A stretch of 64,000 bases of DNA from Roseivirga sp. BDSF3-8 (GCF_041449215.1 NZ_JBGNFV010000001.1:5287001-5351000); one strand, 5' to 3'; positions 43,901 through 53,473 are shown, numbered from the stretch's first letter. A program made the numbers and translations. The notes: generated from the letters alone by a model not told the origin.

Positions 43901-46724
43901 CTTCACCAAAGGCAGAAACCTCCTCATCCCCGGTGAGCAGGCCCCATACGGGCCGGGGGTTGTGGATGAGGTCCCACTGGTGTTTGTGCAGCTGGGTGCC
44001 GAAAAAGGTGTAGTCCATCAGGTTGTCGGTGGCCCACTCCTCCAGGGCGGGAGCCTCCACGAAGGTGTGCGGGAGGCGGAAGGCGCCGTGGCCGAGCTCG
44101 TGGGCGATGGTCTTGTCGAAGTGGTCGGAGTTACCGATACGGGAAGTGAAGATAAAACCGAACTGCCGCTTGTAGGGCATAAAGCCGGCTTTAGCGTTGT
44201 CCGTTCCGTCTTCGTCTATGGCACTTTTGGGGGTGTGGACCAGGAAGAGGTAGTAGGTGCCCTCTGCTGTCTTATGTGCCTGCTCATAGCTCCTGATGAG
44301 CTTCTTCATCTCAGGGGTGTAGTTGGAGAGCATGCCGGTACTCCCGTCGTCCAGGGCGCCGTCTCCGTCGGTGTCGTAGTCGGCGGTAAAGGCTTTCTCG
44401 TAAATGACGGTCCAGTTGACTACGGCGGGGCCGTAGGTGGCTTTCAGGGCCTTGAGGATGTCTTTCCCACGGCCGGCCTTCATGTAGCCGGCGCCGTTGA
44501 CGGGCACTACCTTCAGGGTGAGGTGCTCGGGAGCGTAGCTTACCGTATTGAGCTGGCCGCTGAGTACGTCAGTGCTATCTTCTACGCTGCGCCATATGGC
44601 CTGCAGGTAGCTTTCTTCTTTATCGCCCTGGCCGGTGAGCAGCAGGGTATAGTGCTCATCATCGGTCTTTTCGAGGATGGGTACGTGCTGACCAGATTGG
44701 GTGAGCAGCTTCAGGCCGGTGGTATCACCCTGTAGGGTGACCCTGTCGGTCTGACCGGTGGCTAAGGCTTTCCAGGCGATGGGGTAGGTGTCTGTTCCTT
44801 CACTTCCGTTGGTTACGGGCAGGCTTTCATAGTGTGCGGAGTAGGCCTCATGCAATTGGGTGTCGAAGCCGTAGCGCTGGCCTTCGTAGGCGGTGAAGTA
44901 GACGGGCTGGCTGATGCTTTCTCCTTCGGCCAGGGCGGTAGCCTGGGCTTCGGGCTCGATGATGGGGCCTATGCGGCCTTCCTCATCGATCACGATGGTG
45001 CGGCCCTGGCTGTCAGTCACGGCCACACTCTGGTCGGCGGGCTGTTGGATCTCAATGGTCTCACCGCTGGCGAGGGTGACAACGTAGGTGCGGGGGCCTT
45101 CTGTAATTTCTTCCTCTGTGTCCTCCTGGCCTTCCTGTTTCTTGATGGTGACGGCTTCAAGGTAGCCGGAGACGGTGATGGTGGTATCGGCCAGTTGCTG
45201 GCGGTCTTCCCAGAACTCTTCTATGCCTTCCCGCCACTCATCTAGGGGCTTGCTGAGGGCATGGACGAGCCCGTCGGTCATCCGGTAGTCGGTGTTGATT
45301 GTGATACGGTCGAACTGTACGGGAAGGGTGAGGCCCATCCAGGGGACGTAGATGGTGCCTCTTCCGCTGAACACACCGTCGCCCCCGCGAACTTCCTGCA
45401 GGCGCATGGTGAACTTGCCCACGGCGATCTGGTCACCAACCAGGGCATTGGGCAGGGGTTCCCGGTTGGTGATCTCAGGCAGGGGGCCTTCATCATCATA
45501 GCAGGCCTGCTCAGGTGGGGCCTGGGTGGTAAAGGGGGTTACCTGGCTCCATTGGCTGGCGATACCGTTACGCACCACGCCGGCCTTTACTTCGTAGGGG
45601 GTGTCGGGAGCAAGCTCCCGGGCGATGTAGACGGTGTCGGTGATATCAACGCTGCGCCAGGGCCAGTCGGGCTGGTGGGTGGGGCGGTACTGCAGCCGGT
45701 AGGTGGTGGCCTGGCTACGGCGGTTGTCTCTGTGGTAGCCGGCAAAGGAGAATTTGGCGTGGACGTGGCTGAGGGCCTCGGCAGTAAGGTCGCCGAGGGG
45801 AGGCAGGTCGGCCACGGGGGTGCCGGGCACGAAGGCGCAGACCCGGCTGTAGCCCTGGTTTTTAAATAGATCGCTGGAAGAGCTATTTAGAGGGGAGACA
45901 GTTCGATCATCCAGTTGCGCACGCACGCGCCAGGCGTAGGTAAGGCCTTCCTGCAGGGGCGGTAGCTCGAGGCCGTAGGTGAGGCTGGTCTGGCGGGTGA
46001 CGGTCTGGTAGAGAGGAGGCAGGCTGCGCATCGCTTCTTCGGGCTGCAGGCCCCCGCGCACTTCTACCAGGGTGAATTCGTAGGCGATGCCGCTAAGACC
46101 GCTGCCCCGGTGCATAGGGGTCCACTGGAAGAGCAAAGGCTGGCCAGGCTGCCAGGTGACCTGGCTATTGCAGGCGGGCAGGTTGAGCAGGGGCGGATCG
46201 GCCAGGACGAGCCAGGCGGTGGCAGTAGCAGGAGCAGAAAGGGGGACATCGGGCCGGCGGAAGTCGTAGGCCTGTACCGTGAAGCGGTAGAAGCCTTCCG
46301 GGAGCTGGCCGCCACTTTGGAGGAAGCGACTGCGGTCGTAGCCGCTGAAGTCTAATGCGTCGGCAGAGAGGCCACCAGCCAGCTCGGGGGCGGAGAGCAG
46401 GCGGGGCATGCCGCCCTGCAGGGTGATGACATTGCCCTGGTAGCCCTGTCGGGTGCTGAGCCGTATGCCGGGGCCTTCGATGCTCCAGCGGAGCTGCACC
46501 GGGTAGCTGGGCTCACTAAGGTCGCGCAGCAGGAGCTGCACCTGCAGGCTGCCGGGCTGGCCGTAGTGGCTCAGGTAGACGCTGTTGGGCGGAAAGATTT
46601 GCAGGCTGGCCTGCACGGCAGACTGGGCAGCGGCTTGCCCAAATACCCCCAGCAGGCAGAGCATACACACCCATACCTTCACCCACAGCCGTAAAAACGG
46701 CCTCCCTTTCATCATAGCTCCCAT
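40953..46724 (-). CDS. Giant secreted protein with Fn3-like and metalloprotease-like regions and a nuclease-like C-terminal tip
   Basis: About 1923 residues from the ATG at 46724, chosen because MGAMMKGRPFLRLWVKVWVC with QAAAQ fits a signal peptide; the frame also allows 46787. The N-terminal third has beta-sandwich/Fn3-like units (QVTWQPGQPLLFQWTP, ELAPDTPYEVKAGVV). HELGH at 44088-44102, followed by GAFRLPHTF, is a metalloprotease-type zinc motif. A charged helical zone follows. From about 41760 the DNA turns AT-rich. This tip has DIGDIIVDVITDKG and NEFKNW (Glu and Lys codons at 41291-41283), a PD-(D/E)xK-like nuclease pattern. The whole fits a Bacteroidota polymorphic toxin with an exchangeable tip. 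The protease may process it. Toxicity is inference. Confidence 0.75.
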   Translation of the reverse strand: MGAMMKGRPFLRLWVKVWVCMLCLLGVFGQAAAQSAVQASLQIFPPNSVYLSHYGQPGSLQVQLLLRDLSEPSYPVQLRWSIEGPGIRLSTRQGYQGNVITLQGGMPRLLSAPELAGGLSADALDFSGYDRSRFLQSGGQLPEGFYRFTVQAYDFRRPDVPLSAPATATAWLVLADPPLLNLPACNSQVTWQPGQPLLFQWTPMHRGSGLSGIAYEFTLVEVRGGLQPEEAMRSLPPLYQTVTRQTSLTYGLELPPLQEGLTYAWRVRAQLDDRTVSPLNSSSSDLFKNQGYSRVCAFVPGTPVADLPPLGDLTAEALSHVHAKFSFAGYHRDNRRSQATTYRLQYRPTHQPDWPWRSVDITDTVYIARELAPDTPYEVKAGVVRNGIASQWSQVTPFTTQAPPEQACYDDEGPLPEITNREPLPNALVGDQIAVGKFTMRLQEVRGGDGVFSGRGTIYVPWMGLTLPVQFDRITINTDYRMTDGLVHALSKPLDEWREGIEEFWEDRQQLADTTITVSGYLEAVTIKKQEGQEDTEEEITEGPRTYVVTLASGETIEIQQPADQSVAVTDSQGRTIVIDEEGRIGPIIEPEAQATALAEGESISQPVYFTAYEGQRYGFDTQLHEAYSAHYESLPVTNGSEGTDTYPIAWKALATGQTDRVTLQGDTTGLKLLTQSGQHVPILEKTDDEHYTLLLTGQGDKEESYLQAIWRSVEDSTDVLSGQLNTVSYAPEHLTLKVVPVNGAGYMKAGRGKDILKALKATYGPAVVNWTVIYEKAFTADYDTDGDGALDDGSTGMLSNYTPEMKKLIRSYEQAHKTAEGTYYLFLVHTPKSAIDEDGTDNAKAGFMPYKRQFGFIFTSRIGNSDHFDKTIAHELGHGAFRLPHTFVEAPALEEWATDNLMDYTFFGTQLHKHQWDLIHNPRPVWGLLTGDEEVSAFGEGPGGICLGDEEAIRTLNSRYTHFYLPDGRILDTRGSLQVSGFFPYSADEPQATRGTVFALRPEAYDYTHVYTSTEEKNTTYGFGLKITPTGLSTIKAENLTLPESSDKAVRVRINKEGRAIDVLDQAGSLVETIPFTRDCACNEVTPSEAQTFAFDDHTSHYVDKARDLGKPVTGAIHHTSEIIHALLASVNAQKPTHAKDEAFLGHILADKLLTYEAFNEGRKFYVAPVEVNTLSLSQASWDQVARTVFEEASLTADDILITVPYVRCSGIGNDLGEYFFMPGLAYGDNIRIDHSQLKKGQYKNTQRVASFQAGIISPVEDFVVDVFRHTAKKMLLYKAIYNASNTVECIEIRKDDVSGQAFNKTIRLYYQSSVDDLAQLLEEQKAEVEKAEDDLNRFLSNPQLPASRKREAALATERRLRVLKVTHAEARLAFIRAHSQRNTLTPYQSAYFDLKIREQHLDQPFEHPNIEGLELAHTFGLAYIYSDAFNDLRERLAYSDEDLSTIDWEDAWAFTDKTDYILKQYDQTVYNSIDGASVALGCFGLDFIADGVGLGYSLFRGDVVQAGGYSVGVLVIGPEGVVIAKASVSALVVLITKNGLEEGGEQLGRRALLKLGQKYADEGVISREAFAELQSLEERELAAALKAALSGRRFPGELPFLSQLHEEALSTVSRWDEAVYLKLEDDLASNPAFAEKFFDLANTDPGVVEAWKLLHDAGRTALKVDPDVLTKLNKVLQNTKLDDFLPVITAKRNITNKEELVEQIVKLHGESASIVGKRMSGMGDLMDELDHFLVNFSDKPGAKEFIKELSESGGKMAGGSFVLKTLKYNADELGTIVKFESTIPSQVDDIGDIIVDVITDKGVFKNVFNEFKNWRSIPANRFSSFSKQFSGYLTNKNIGEFAYFFKKGVDGNGFNNLSELKTQVINAFSSTPGRTELSKLNLEKLKGITDNPLLDDLDKVDGLIDYLDDLDNFEQIFKLVD

Positions 46725-46975
46725 GGTACTGTCACCGGATATTATTGCACAATAAAACCAGTACGCAAATAGGAGACACCGGTACACTAATGCACGACAA
46801 TATGAGCGGATTACTTACCTGACTGGGGGAATTTACTTCAGCAATATATAGCACACTTCACAAGAGAGGTGTTAAGGCACAAGAGCCATTCACAAAACAT
46901 GCATATAGTTTTAAAATTTCCCTTACTCATGCGACATTGCCTTCATCTCCTTTAACCGAACCTTAAAGACCGAAC

Positions 46976-47614
46976 ATGAAAGCGATACACTATCCCAGCC
47001 TTTTCAAATACGCCCGACAGAGCATGGGCCTGAACCAGAGGGAGATGGCCGAGCGCCTTCTCGTACACCAAAGCACCATAAGTAAGATAGAAAGCGGCAG
47101 GCATTGCCCCCACAGAGGTACCATGATGGGCCTTGCGCGCCTGACCGGCCTCTCCATGCACCTGCTCACCCAAAGGGCAGCACACCATACCCGGCAGCAG
47201 GAATCAAACAAAACCACCCCGGCCAACCGCCCCGCCATCAGGTTTAAACCCGCAGACCTGCAGGTCGCCCGCTTTCGCCAAAGCGAGCTGCGTAACAAGC
47301 TGAAGGCCACCCTCTACCTGAAAGAAAAAGCCCTGCAAAAGCTACAGGCCCAGCGCTATATGCATGACCTGGCAGAGACCAATGCCCTGCAAATACTCAG
47401 TGAAGCACAGGAGATTACCAGTCACCTCCAACAGAATAATGCTCCCCCCGCCCTGCTGGCTACAGCCCGTAAAACACAACACGAGGCCGCCAGCCACCTG
47501 GCCCTGCTCCGCAAAAAAGCCATCCGCATACCCCCAGGCTACAAACTACTGCTTATGGAGGCAGAAGTGAGACAGCTAAAAGCGAGAATAGAGGTTCTTT
47601 CGATAAATAATTAG
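46976..47614 (+). CDS. XRE-family helix-turn-helix protein
   Basis: A 212-residue protein. Residues about 8-62 form an XRE/Cro helix-turn-helix (YARQSMGLNQREMAERLLVH, then STISKIESGRHCP). The rest is a Gln/Lys/Leu-rich helical region, likely a coiled coil, with RNKLKATLYLKEKALQKLQ. Short N-terminal XRE proteins with long helical tails occur widely in Bacteroidota; their targets are unknown. It is divergent from the giant toxin-like gene, with 250 bases between them, and could regulate it, but no operator is evident. Confidence 0.8.
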   Translation: MKAIHYPSLFKYARQSMGLNQREMAERLLVHQSTISKIESGRHCPHRGTMMGLARLTGLSMHLLTQRAAHHTRQQESNKTTPANRPAIRFKPADLQVARFRQSELRNKLKATLYLKEKALQKLQAQRYMHDLAETNALQILSEAQEITSHLQQNNAPPALLATARKTQHEAASHLALLRKKAIRIPPGYKLLLMEAEVRQLKARIEVLSINN

Positions 47615-47645
47615 TGTCCATTGTCCATCCTCAAATAGCACCAGT

Positions 47646-47663
47646 CCCCGTCGTATGACGGGG
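47646..47663. other. Short GC-rich hairpin after the XRE gene
   Basis: CCCCGTC-GTAT-GACGGGG, a 7-bp stem with four-base loop, 32 bases past the stop codon. There is no T-run; it may be a weak terminator. Confidence 0.45.
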
Positions 47664-47834
47664 CCCCCATCGGTGAGAGATGCTGTTGGGAATCGCTAAA
47701 ACCTAACCCATCATCCCCACACTAAACCCGCTTAAAAAAGGCTTTAAAGCATATTACAGGTACAAACACTGGTGGCTGCTTAATCCCTTCCCTGGGGTCT
47801 GGCCCTATAATCGGGTTAGAAATAAGTCAGGTCA

Positions 47835-48173
47835 TCACCAAATAGCAAAACCACTTACCCTTCCATCCTCATATCGAATTACCAAACTACCGGATACCTC
47901 TTCACCACGATAACTAAGGTAATATCTGTGAACTCCGTGGACTTTGAAGTTCGGTTCCCCTAGTAATTTGACAACCTCTTTGCGACTCATCCCAGTTAGC
48001 TCATACGCTGCAAACAGGCCAGGTACCATGTGCCTGCGGGAATTAGCCGTATGGGTCGGTTCCTCCCATGCTTTCCATTCTTCAGGGTCAAATAGTTCAT
48101 CGCTTATACCACCCCGGGGCGTGCAGCATATACAGGCAGTAATAACATACAAATACAGTAAGAGTCTCTTCAT
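47835..48173 (-). CDS. Small lipoprotein with BamE/SmpA-like fold
   Basis: A 112-residue lipoprotein (MKRLLLYLYVITACICC signal). The mature part has GMSRKEVVKLLGEPNFKVHG followed by a beta-strand pair ending in YEDGRVSGFAIW. This LxxGMxxxEVxxLLGxP pattern is seen in BamE/SmpA-type small outer-membrane lipoproteins. Homology is to the fold only; it is not necessarily BamE, whose gene normally stands in other contexts. It is a single gene with no clear operon partner. Confidence 0.65.
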   Translation of the reverse strand: MKRLLLYLYVITACICCTPRGGISDELFDPEEWKAWEEPTHTANSRRHMVPGLFAAYELTGMSRKEVVKLLGEPNFKVHGVHRYYLSYRGEEVSGSLVIRYEDGRVSGFAIW

Positions 48174-48245
48174 AAAGTCTTCTAATGAATAGGCCTAACC
48201 AGCCGGTAAAACTCCTTTATGCTGAGGCTACATACCCTACCCCTA

Positions 48246-49049
48246 TCACAGCTTATCAATCAACTGCCGCAGTTCAGTAATCACCAACTCAGGCTGGTCT
48301 GCCTGTATAAAATGACCGCTTTGATCCGTCAGCACGGCACGTCCCTGCGGAAAGGCCCCTGCCCACTCTTCCCAGTGCTTGCCCCAAAGCTCCCTCCCCC
48401 TATCTGAGAAAAACAGGTTGCCCGCATGTTCATGCCTCCGCACCGAAGCAATCACAGTGACCGGTATGTCAGGGATTTGCGGGTAGTCCGGCAAGGGACG
48501 TTTACTCCAAAAGTCCAGGTAGTTATTCGACATGCCATTAGCCATGTCAGCCAGTTTGATTCGGGCGATCTCTTCATTTGCCCTTTTAAGATCAATGGCA
48601 CGCATCACATCCACATCATGCTCAGATGAGGGGTCTAAAAACAAAAGACCTTTTACCCTCTCCGAATAAGTGGCCGCAAAATCACGTCCAACACTCCCTC
48701 CGTACGAATGGGCCACTATCACCACCGGCTCGCTAATGTGAAGCCTTTCCAGAAGCAGGTTCGCATGGTCCGCATAGTCCTGAGAGGTAAAGTGCCGTTT
48801 AATTTGCGTGGACTTCCCATTACCTACCCTCGCGTAGCGGATCACCCGGTACGACTCCGACAGCTCCTCAAAAACCGGATTCCAGTCCGCTAATCCCCCA
48901 CGGGCGCCACCTTCCAGCAGTATTGTATGTTCCCCCTCCCCTTTCATTTCATAGGCCAGCTCATACTCACCTATGTCAACCAACCCCGGTTCGCTCTGAA
49001 AGACACTTCCGTACAAACACCACACAAAGAGTATAAACTGCATAATCAT
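48246..49049 (-). CDS. Alpha/beta-fold hydrolase
   Basis: A 267-residue hydrolase with an N-terminal hydrophobic stretch (MIMQFILFVWCLYGSVFQ), likely a signal peptide. The nucleophile elbow is AHSYGGSVG with Ser115; LEGGARGGLADW is the oxyanion-hole region, LFLDPSS is in the acid region, and the catalytic His is in DQSGHFIQADQPE. It is similar to alpha/beta hydrolases of broad substrate range (esterases, lipases, haloperoxidases). The substrate cannot be told. Monocistronic by spacing. Confidence 0.85.
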   Translation of the reverse strand: MIMQFILFVWCLYGSVFQSEPGLVDIGEYELAYEMKGEGEHTILLEGGARGGLADWNPVFEELSESYRVIRYARVGNGKSTQIKRHFTSQDYADHANLLLERLHISEPVVIVAHSYGGSVGRDFAATYSERVKGLLFLDPSSEHDVDVMRAIDLKRANEEIARIKLADMANGMSNNYLDFWSKRPLPDYPQIPDIPVTVIASVRRHEHAGNLFFSDRGRELWGKHWEEWAGAFPQGRAVLTDQSGHFIQADQPELVITELRQLIDKL

Positions 49050-49714
49050 TTAAATACTAAGCCTGATATAAACCTAAAAGCTATTGACTTCATACCTTCC
49101 TGTTTATCAACCGCTAATTCCCTCACTATTTTGCACCCAAACTTAATATAATCCGGTAATAACACCGTACGCCCGGCATGTTAAAACAGTGCCTGGTCTA
49201 TCCTATTCTCATTCAAGTGCCCGATTGATTGCCATATCCCTATGGTAATATCCTGGATCAGATCATATCAGATTTATCATAGGCATAAGCATTCCCTACC
49301 TTATAGATCATCCCTAATAGCTATCCCGCACGGATAAGAATAGTTTCTCCTTCCCGCTCAATTATGATTCGCGCTTTCCACATTATGCGCAACAAGTATC
49401 AATTTTTCACACCCTTTCATAAGTTCCGGTACCTTTTTAGCCTCGCCCGGTACCCCACCGGCAGAATTATTGACTTTAATCCCGATTCCAATAAAAAAAA
49501 CAGAAGTCATCCGGGTGATATTTCGTAAATTTGTACTTTTACCAGTACAGGTCCATCCGTCAATCGTCACGAGGCACCTCCAAAACCCCCGAACTGCTTC
49601 GTCTCTGCTCCGTATCTCGTTCGCTACTACTTCGCCTATCCTGTACCTCTCCTATAGGCTTCCTATAAGTAGCCCCCGCTACGCTTTATAATACCTAAGA
49701 CACTCCTTAATTTG
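49050..49714. other. Gene-free region, AT-mixed
   Basis: No convincing gene. A 70-residue minus-strand frame (49358-49570) has no start signal or family. AATTTGTACTTTT occurs near 49526 and again at 49709, both similar to Bacteroidota -7 boxes and pointing to the right. Confidence 0.4.
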
Positions 49715-49722
49715 TACTTTTC
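49715..49722 (+). promoter_or_regulatory. Possible -7 promoter box
   Basis: TACTTTTC matches TAnnTTTG in seven of eight positions and lies 85 bases ahead of the ATG at 49807. No convincing -33 TTTG partner is seen, so the call is weak. Confidence 0.35.
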
Positions 49723-49806
49723 GCATAAATTCATTACAACAAGCTTATCAAGAGGCAAGTACCCTTTAAAAAAATGATTAGTTTAAAGGGTCAAACCATA
49801 CCACTT

Positions 49807-51546
49807 ATGAAGCCTGCATTCTTCCCCCTTATACTCGTATGCCTGCTGGCCTTTGCAGCCTGCACAGAGACAGCCAACACCTCCCCTGCCCCACCCGTTG
49901 AGTCAACCTCATTTGACCCTGCTGCATTCGGTGAAAATGTACTCGTGTTTGATACCACCATGCAGATGGCCACCATACAACACACCCTGGATTCCATATT
50001 CAAGCCGTTGAGCACCCGCGAGGGCCACTTCAGCGACCTGCGCTATGCCCTCATGTTCAAGCCCGGGCGGTACCAGCTCGATATACAGGTAGGCTACTTT
50101 ATGCACATAATAGGGCTGGGCACCTCTCCCCGCGACGTAGTTATTGAAGGCGCCGTCAGGTCTAACTCCTTTCGCGAATCAGGCAATGTACTTATCAACT
50201 TCTGGCGGGCGGTCGAAAACCTCACCATCCAGCCCACAGGTAGCGACAACACCAACACCTGGGGAGTATCCCAGGCCGCCCCCATGCGCCGCGTACATGT
50301 GAAAGGCAACCTCAGGATACACGACGGACACTATGCCAGCGGAGGCTTCATCGCCGACTCCAAAGTAGAGGGCACCATTGATGCCGGGGGCGGGCAACAG
50401 TGGTATACACGCAACAGCCACATGAAGAACTGGACCGGTGGCAACTGGAATGTGTTCTTCCAGGGAGTGCCGGAAGCACCCGCCGAAAACTGGCCCGAGT
50501 CTCCCGTCACCACCATAGCCACCACTGACCGCATCAGAGAAAAGCCCTACCTCGTATTTGAAAATGGTACATACCTCGTCAGGCTGCCCCGCCTCAGAGA
50601 CAATGCCACAGGCACCAGTTGGGACCAACAGGACAGCACCATCACCATGGATGCCTTCCATGTGGCACAGCCGGAAAAGGATAATGCCCGCACGATAAAT
50701 AAAGCCCTGCAGCAGGGCAAACACCTGCTCCTCACCCCCGGCATCTATGAAGTGGATGAGCCCATCCGGATAGATAGCCCCGGCACCATCGTACTGGGCA
50801 TTGGCCTTGCAAACCTCGTAGCCACCAATGGCAACAGCGCCCTGGAGGTGGCCGATGTGGACGGAGTCACAATAGCCGGGCTGCTGGTAGACGCAGGGCC
50901 TAAGCCCTCACCCCTTTTGATCCGCATTGGCGAGGAGGGAGCTGACACCAGCCATATGCATAACCCCACTTTCCTGTTCGATGTATTCGTGCGGGTAGGC
51001 GGCCCCTTTGCCGGAGCAGCCGAAAAGTGCCTGGTCATTAACAGCAGTGACGTGATCATAGACCACACCTGGCTCTGGCGGGCAGACCATGGCGAGGGCG
51101 TGGGCTGGGACATAAACCGCTCTGATAACGGGCTCGTCGTGAATGGAGACGACGTGATAGCCTACGGCCTGTTCTGTGAGCATTTCCAGCAGTACCAGAC
51201 CCTCTGGAGCGGTGAAGGCGGCAAAGTCTATTTCTTTCAATGCGAAATGCCCTACGATCCCCCCACCATAGAGAGCTGGGGACATAACGGCATCCATGGC
51301 TATGCAGCCTATAAGGTGGCAGACAGCGTACAGACCCACCAGGCCTACGGAGTGGGCATCTACAATGTCTTTTACGATGCCCACGTTATTGTAGACCAGG
51401 CCATCGAGTGTCCCCCTCACATTGAGGACGACTTCCACCACATTATCACCTTCTGGCTCAATGGCATGGAAGAATCAGAAGTGCGCAGCATTATCAATGG
51501 CAAAGGCGCCGCCGTAAACATCAATAACCGGAAAGCCACTTTATAA
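49807..51546 (+). CDS. Lipoprotein of the parallel beta-helix (pectin-lyase-like) superfamily
   Basis: A 579-residue lipoprotein. I start at the ATG at 49807 (MKPAFFPLILVCLLAFAAC, lipobox); the frame extends 11 codons upstream. The body has beta-helix features and two parallel half-repeats around QVGYFMHIIGLGTSPRDVVI and PIRIDSPGTIVLGIGLANLV. RADHGEGVGWDINRSDNGLV and GHNGIHGYAAYKVADSV are strongly conserved in this family. I recall related proteins annotated only as coagulation-factor-domain or unknown proteins in actinomycetes. A polysaccharide-active role (lyase or glucanase type) is likely but not shown. It is convergent with the amidohydrolase gene. Confidence 0.7.
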   Translation: MKPAFFPLILVCLLAFAACTETANTSPAPPVESTSFDPAAFGENVLVFDTTMQMATIQHTLDSIFKPLSTREGHFSDLRYALMFKPGRYQLDIQVGYFMHIIGLGTSPRDVVIEGAVRSNSFRESGNVLINFWRAVENLTIQPTGSDNTNTWGVSQAAPMRRVHVKGNLRIHDGHYASGGFIADSKVEGTIDAGGGQQWYTRNSHMKNWTGGNWNVFFQGVPEAPAENWPESPVTTIATTDRIREKPYLVFENGTYLVRLPRLRDNATGTSWDQQDSTITMDAFHVAQPEKDNARTINKALQQGKHLLLTPGIYEVDEPIRIDSPGTIVLGIGLANLVATNGNSALEVADVDGVTIAGLLVDAGPKPSPLLIRIGEEGADTSHMHNPTFLFDVFVRVGGPFAGAAEKCLVINSSDVIIDHTWLWRADHGEGVGWDINRSDNGLVVNGDDVIAYGLFCEHFQQYQTLWSGEGGKVYFFQCEMPYDPPTIESWGHNGIHGYAAYKVADSVQTHQAYGVGIYNVFYDAHVIVDQAIECPPHIEDDFHHIITFWLNGMEESEVRSIINGKGAAVNINNRKATL

Positions 51547-51603
51547 AAGAGTATAATCACTGCAGATCAGGGACACCCGTGACGCTAAGGAGTATACAAA
51601 AGG

Positions 51604-53325
51604 TCACGGCCTCACAAAATACACCCTGGCAATCCGGCCGTTTTCAATTTTGTAAATGGCAATAGCCTCAACAGGGCCATTTGGGACCCCCGTCACATAT
51701 TCTTTATCTATCACCGTATTGCCCAGCACCACCCGGTCCGTCAGCTTACAGTGCAGTTCCGGCAGTTGCTCAAACATCTGCCCGTAGCGTTGCCGCATCA
51801 CCTCTTTGCCCTTACTTACCAGTTGATCAGGAAACATATAGATCTCCACACTATCACTATACGGAGCCAGAAAAGCATCGATGTCCCCCGCGTTATACGC
51901 ATTAAGCTGCTCCTGGGCCAGGTCCTCCGGCGTATGCCCTATCAGGCTATCAGGCACATATACCCGGCCATTCTTGATCACATAAGCCACCTCCTTTACT
52001 GCCATAATATCCTCCAGCGGATTCGCATTCAATACCACCAGATCAGCCCTCTTCCCTTTCTCTATCGACCCCAGCTCGTCTTCCAGATCCAGCGTACCCA
52101 CAGCATCGTACGTTGACGCCTTAAGTATCGCCGCATCCCTCATCCCCGCCGCCTTCATCGCTTGTAGCTCATCATAGTAAGAAGCCGCGTGGTGGGTACC
52201 GATATTACCCGCATCCGTACCCGTAGCAATACGTACACCCGCATCAGACACCTTCTGCAGATTATACGCCCGGAGGCTGTCAGCCGTATGACTCTGGCTT
52301 AGCAGAAGATCTTTGAAAGCATCCGTTTTGCGCAACGTATCCAGCAGCGGATGCGATAGCGACTTCAGCTCATAGTATGAGCCCAGCGCATACGGGTTAG
52401 CCAGGGCAAAGTCTTCCCGAGAGAAAGTCTGTGTTTCAGTATAAGTTTTAATATAATTTCCGTGCACTACCAGCGTAGGAATATACGTAATGTCATTCGC
52501 CTGCAGCAGCCTAATAAACTCATCGTCCACCGCTTCATTATCCACGCTATGAACCAGAAAATCCGCCCCCGCCTTTATCGCCAGCTTAGCAGTATGTAAC
52601 TGAGTGGCGTGTACCGCCACCTTCAGCCCATGGCCGTGGCTCTCATCTATAGCCGCTTTTACCATGGCATAAGAAGAGTCTGCAGGCATAGACTTACCGT
52701 CCAGGTACCATATTTTAATAAAGTCCGGCTGGCGAGGCAGTTGCCTCCGCACTTCCGACCTTGCCCCTTTCGCATCATCAACCTCTATGATCGGCGCATC
52801 ATCCCCCGCCAGGGCTGGCGGCTGGTAAGGTGAGATCAGCGGCCCTGTAAGATAGATATTAGGGTATTCGGCCTGGTCACCGTATCTGTCCCGCAGGTCA
52901 TAATTAGACATAGGGCCACCTACATCAAATACAGTCGTTACACCCGCCCTCAGGTAGCGTTTTAGCAAGTCATCCGCTTCTCCCCCTATCCACTCTGTTT
53001 CATCTTCGTAGCGTCTATGCACACGCAGATCAAGGGCATCAGGCCGCGTATATACCCCTCCGGACTGGAAAAAGTGTATGTGCGTATCCACCATTCCCGG
53101 TATCAGCCATTTCCCCTTCCCCTCTATCACTTCCGTCCCATCCGGCACCCTTATCCTTTGGCTTATCACGCTTATTCTGTCATCTTTCAGTAGCACAGAA
53201 GCGGTTTTAGACGTCCCTTTCTCCACATCCACCACCTCCACATCACGAATGAGCACCCCCCGGGACTGAGCCGCTAAATAAGTGCATGAAAACAGCAGAC
53301 AAATAGATAATAGAAGATTTTTCAT
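51604..53325 (-). CDS. Secreted amidohydrolase with C-terminal NTF2-like domain
   Basis: A 573-residue protein with signal peptide MKNLLLSICLLFSCTYLAAQ. The metal site of the amidohydrolase superfamily is visible: His82 and His84 in PGMVDTHIHFF, a central Lys/His region (DFIKIWYLDGK, KVAVHATQLH), and Asp in IATGTDAGNIGTHH. GKRADLVVLNANPLEDI is typical of the imidazolonepropionase/prolidase-like branch. The last 110 residues (LAQEQLNAYNAGDIDAFLAPY onwards) form a SnoaL/NTF2-like cone. The fusion suggests two steps on one substrate; the substrate itself is unknown. Stands alone. Confidence 0.85.
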   Translation of the reverse strand: MKNLLLSICLLFSCTYLAAQSRGVLIRDVEVVDVEKGTSKTASVLLKDDRISVISQRIRVPDGTEVIEGKGKWLIPGMVDTHIHFFQSGGVYTRPDALDLRVHRRYEDETEWIGGEADDLLKRYLRAGVTTVFDVGGPMSNYDLRDRYGDQAEYPNIYLTGPLISPYQPPALAGDDAPIIEVDDAKGARSEVRRQLPRQPDFIKIWYLDGKSMPADSSYAMVKAAIDESHGHGLKVAVHATQLHTAKLAIKAGADFLVHSVDNEAVDDEFIRLLQANDITYIPTLVVHGNYIKTYTETQTFSREDFALANPYALGSYYELKSLSHPLLDTLRKTDAFKDLLLSQSHTADSLRAYNLQKVSDAGVRIATGTDAGNIGTHHAASYYDELQAMKAAGMRDAAILKASTYDAVGTLDLEDELGSIEKGKRADLVVLNANPLEDIMAVKEVAYVIKNGRVYVPDSLIGHTPEDLAQEQLNAYNAGDIDAFLAPYSDSVEIYMFPDQLVSKGKEVMRQRYGQMFEQLPELHCKLTDRVVLGNTVIDKEYVTGVPNGPVEAIAIYKIENGRIARVYFVRP

Positions 53326-53473
53326 ACGGATAAAATGAAGAGTTTAGATCAGGACAGGCAATTTAATGAAGAATTTCAATTGAAAAATACCTGACTGTGA
53401 GCACATCAGACGGCAAGGAAGTATTGGCATACCGTAATTATCCTATATTTAAGTTACCCAAACCCTATTGCAG

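Noticed and set aside
49358-49570. 70-residue minus-strand frame
   Set aside because: No family, no promoter or neighbour; plausible amino-acid mix but no support.
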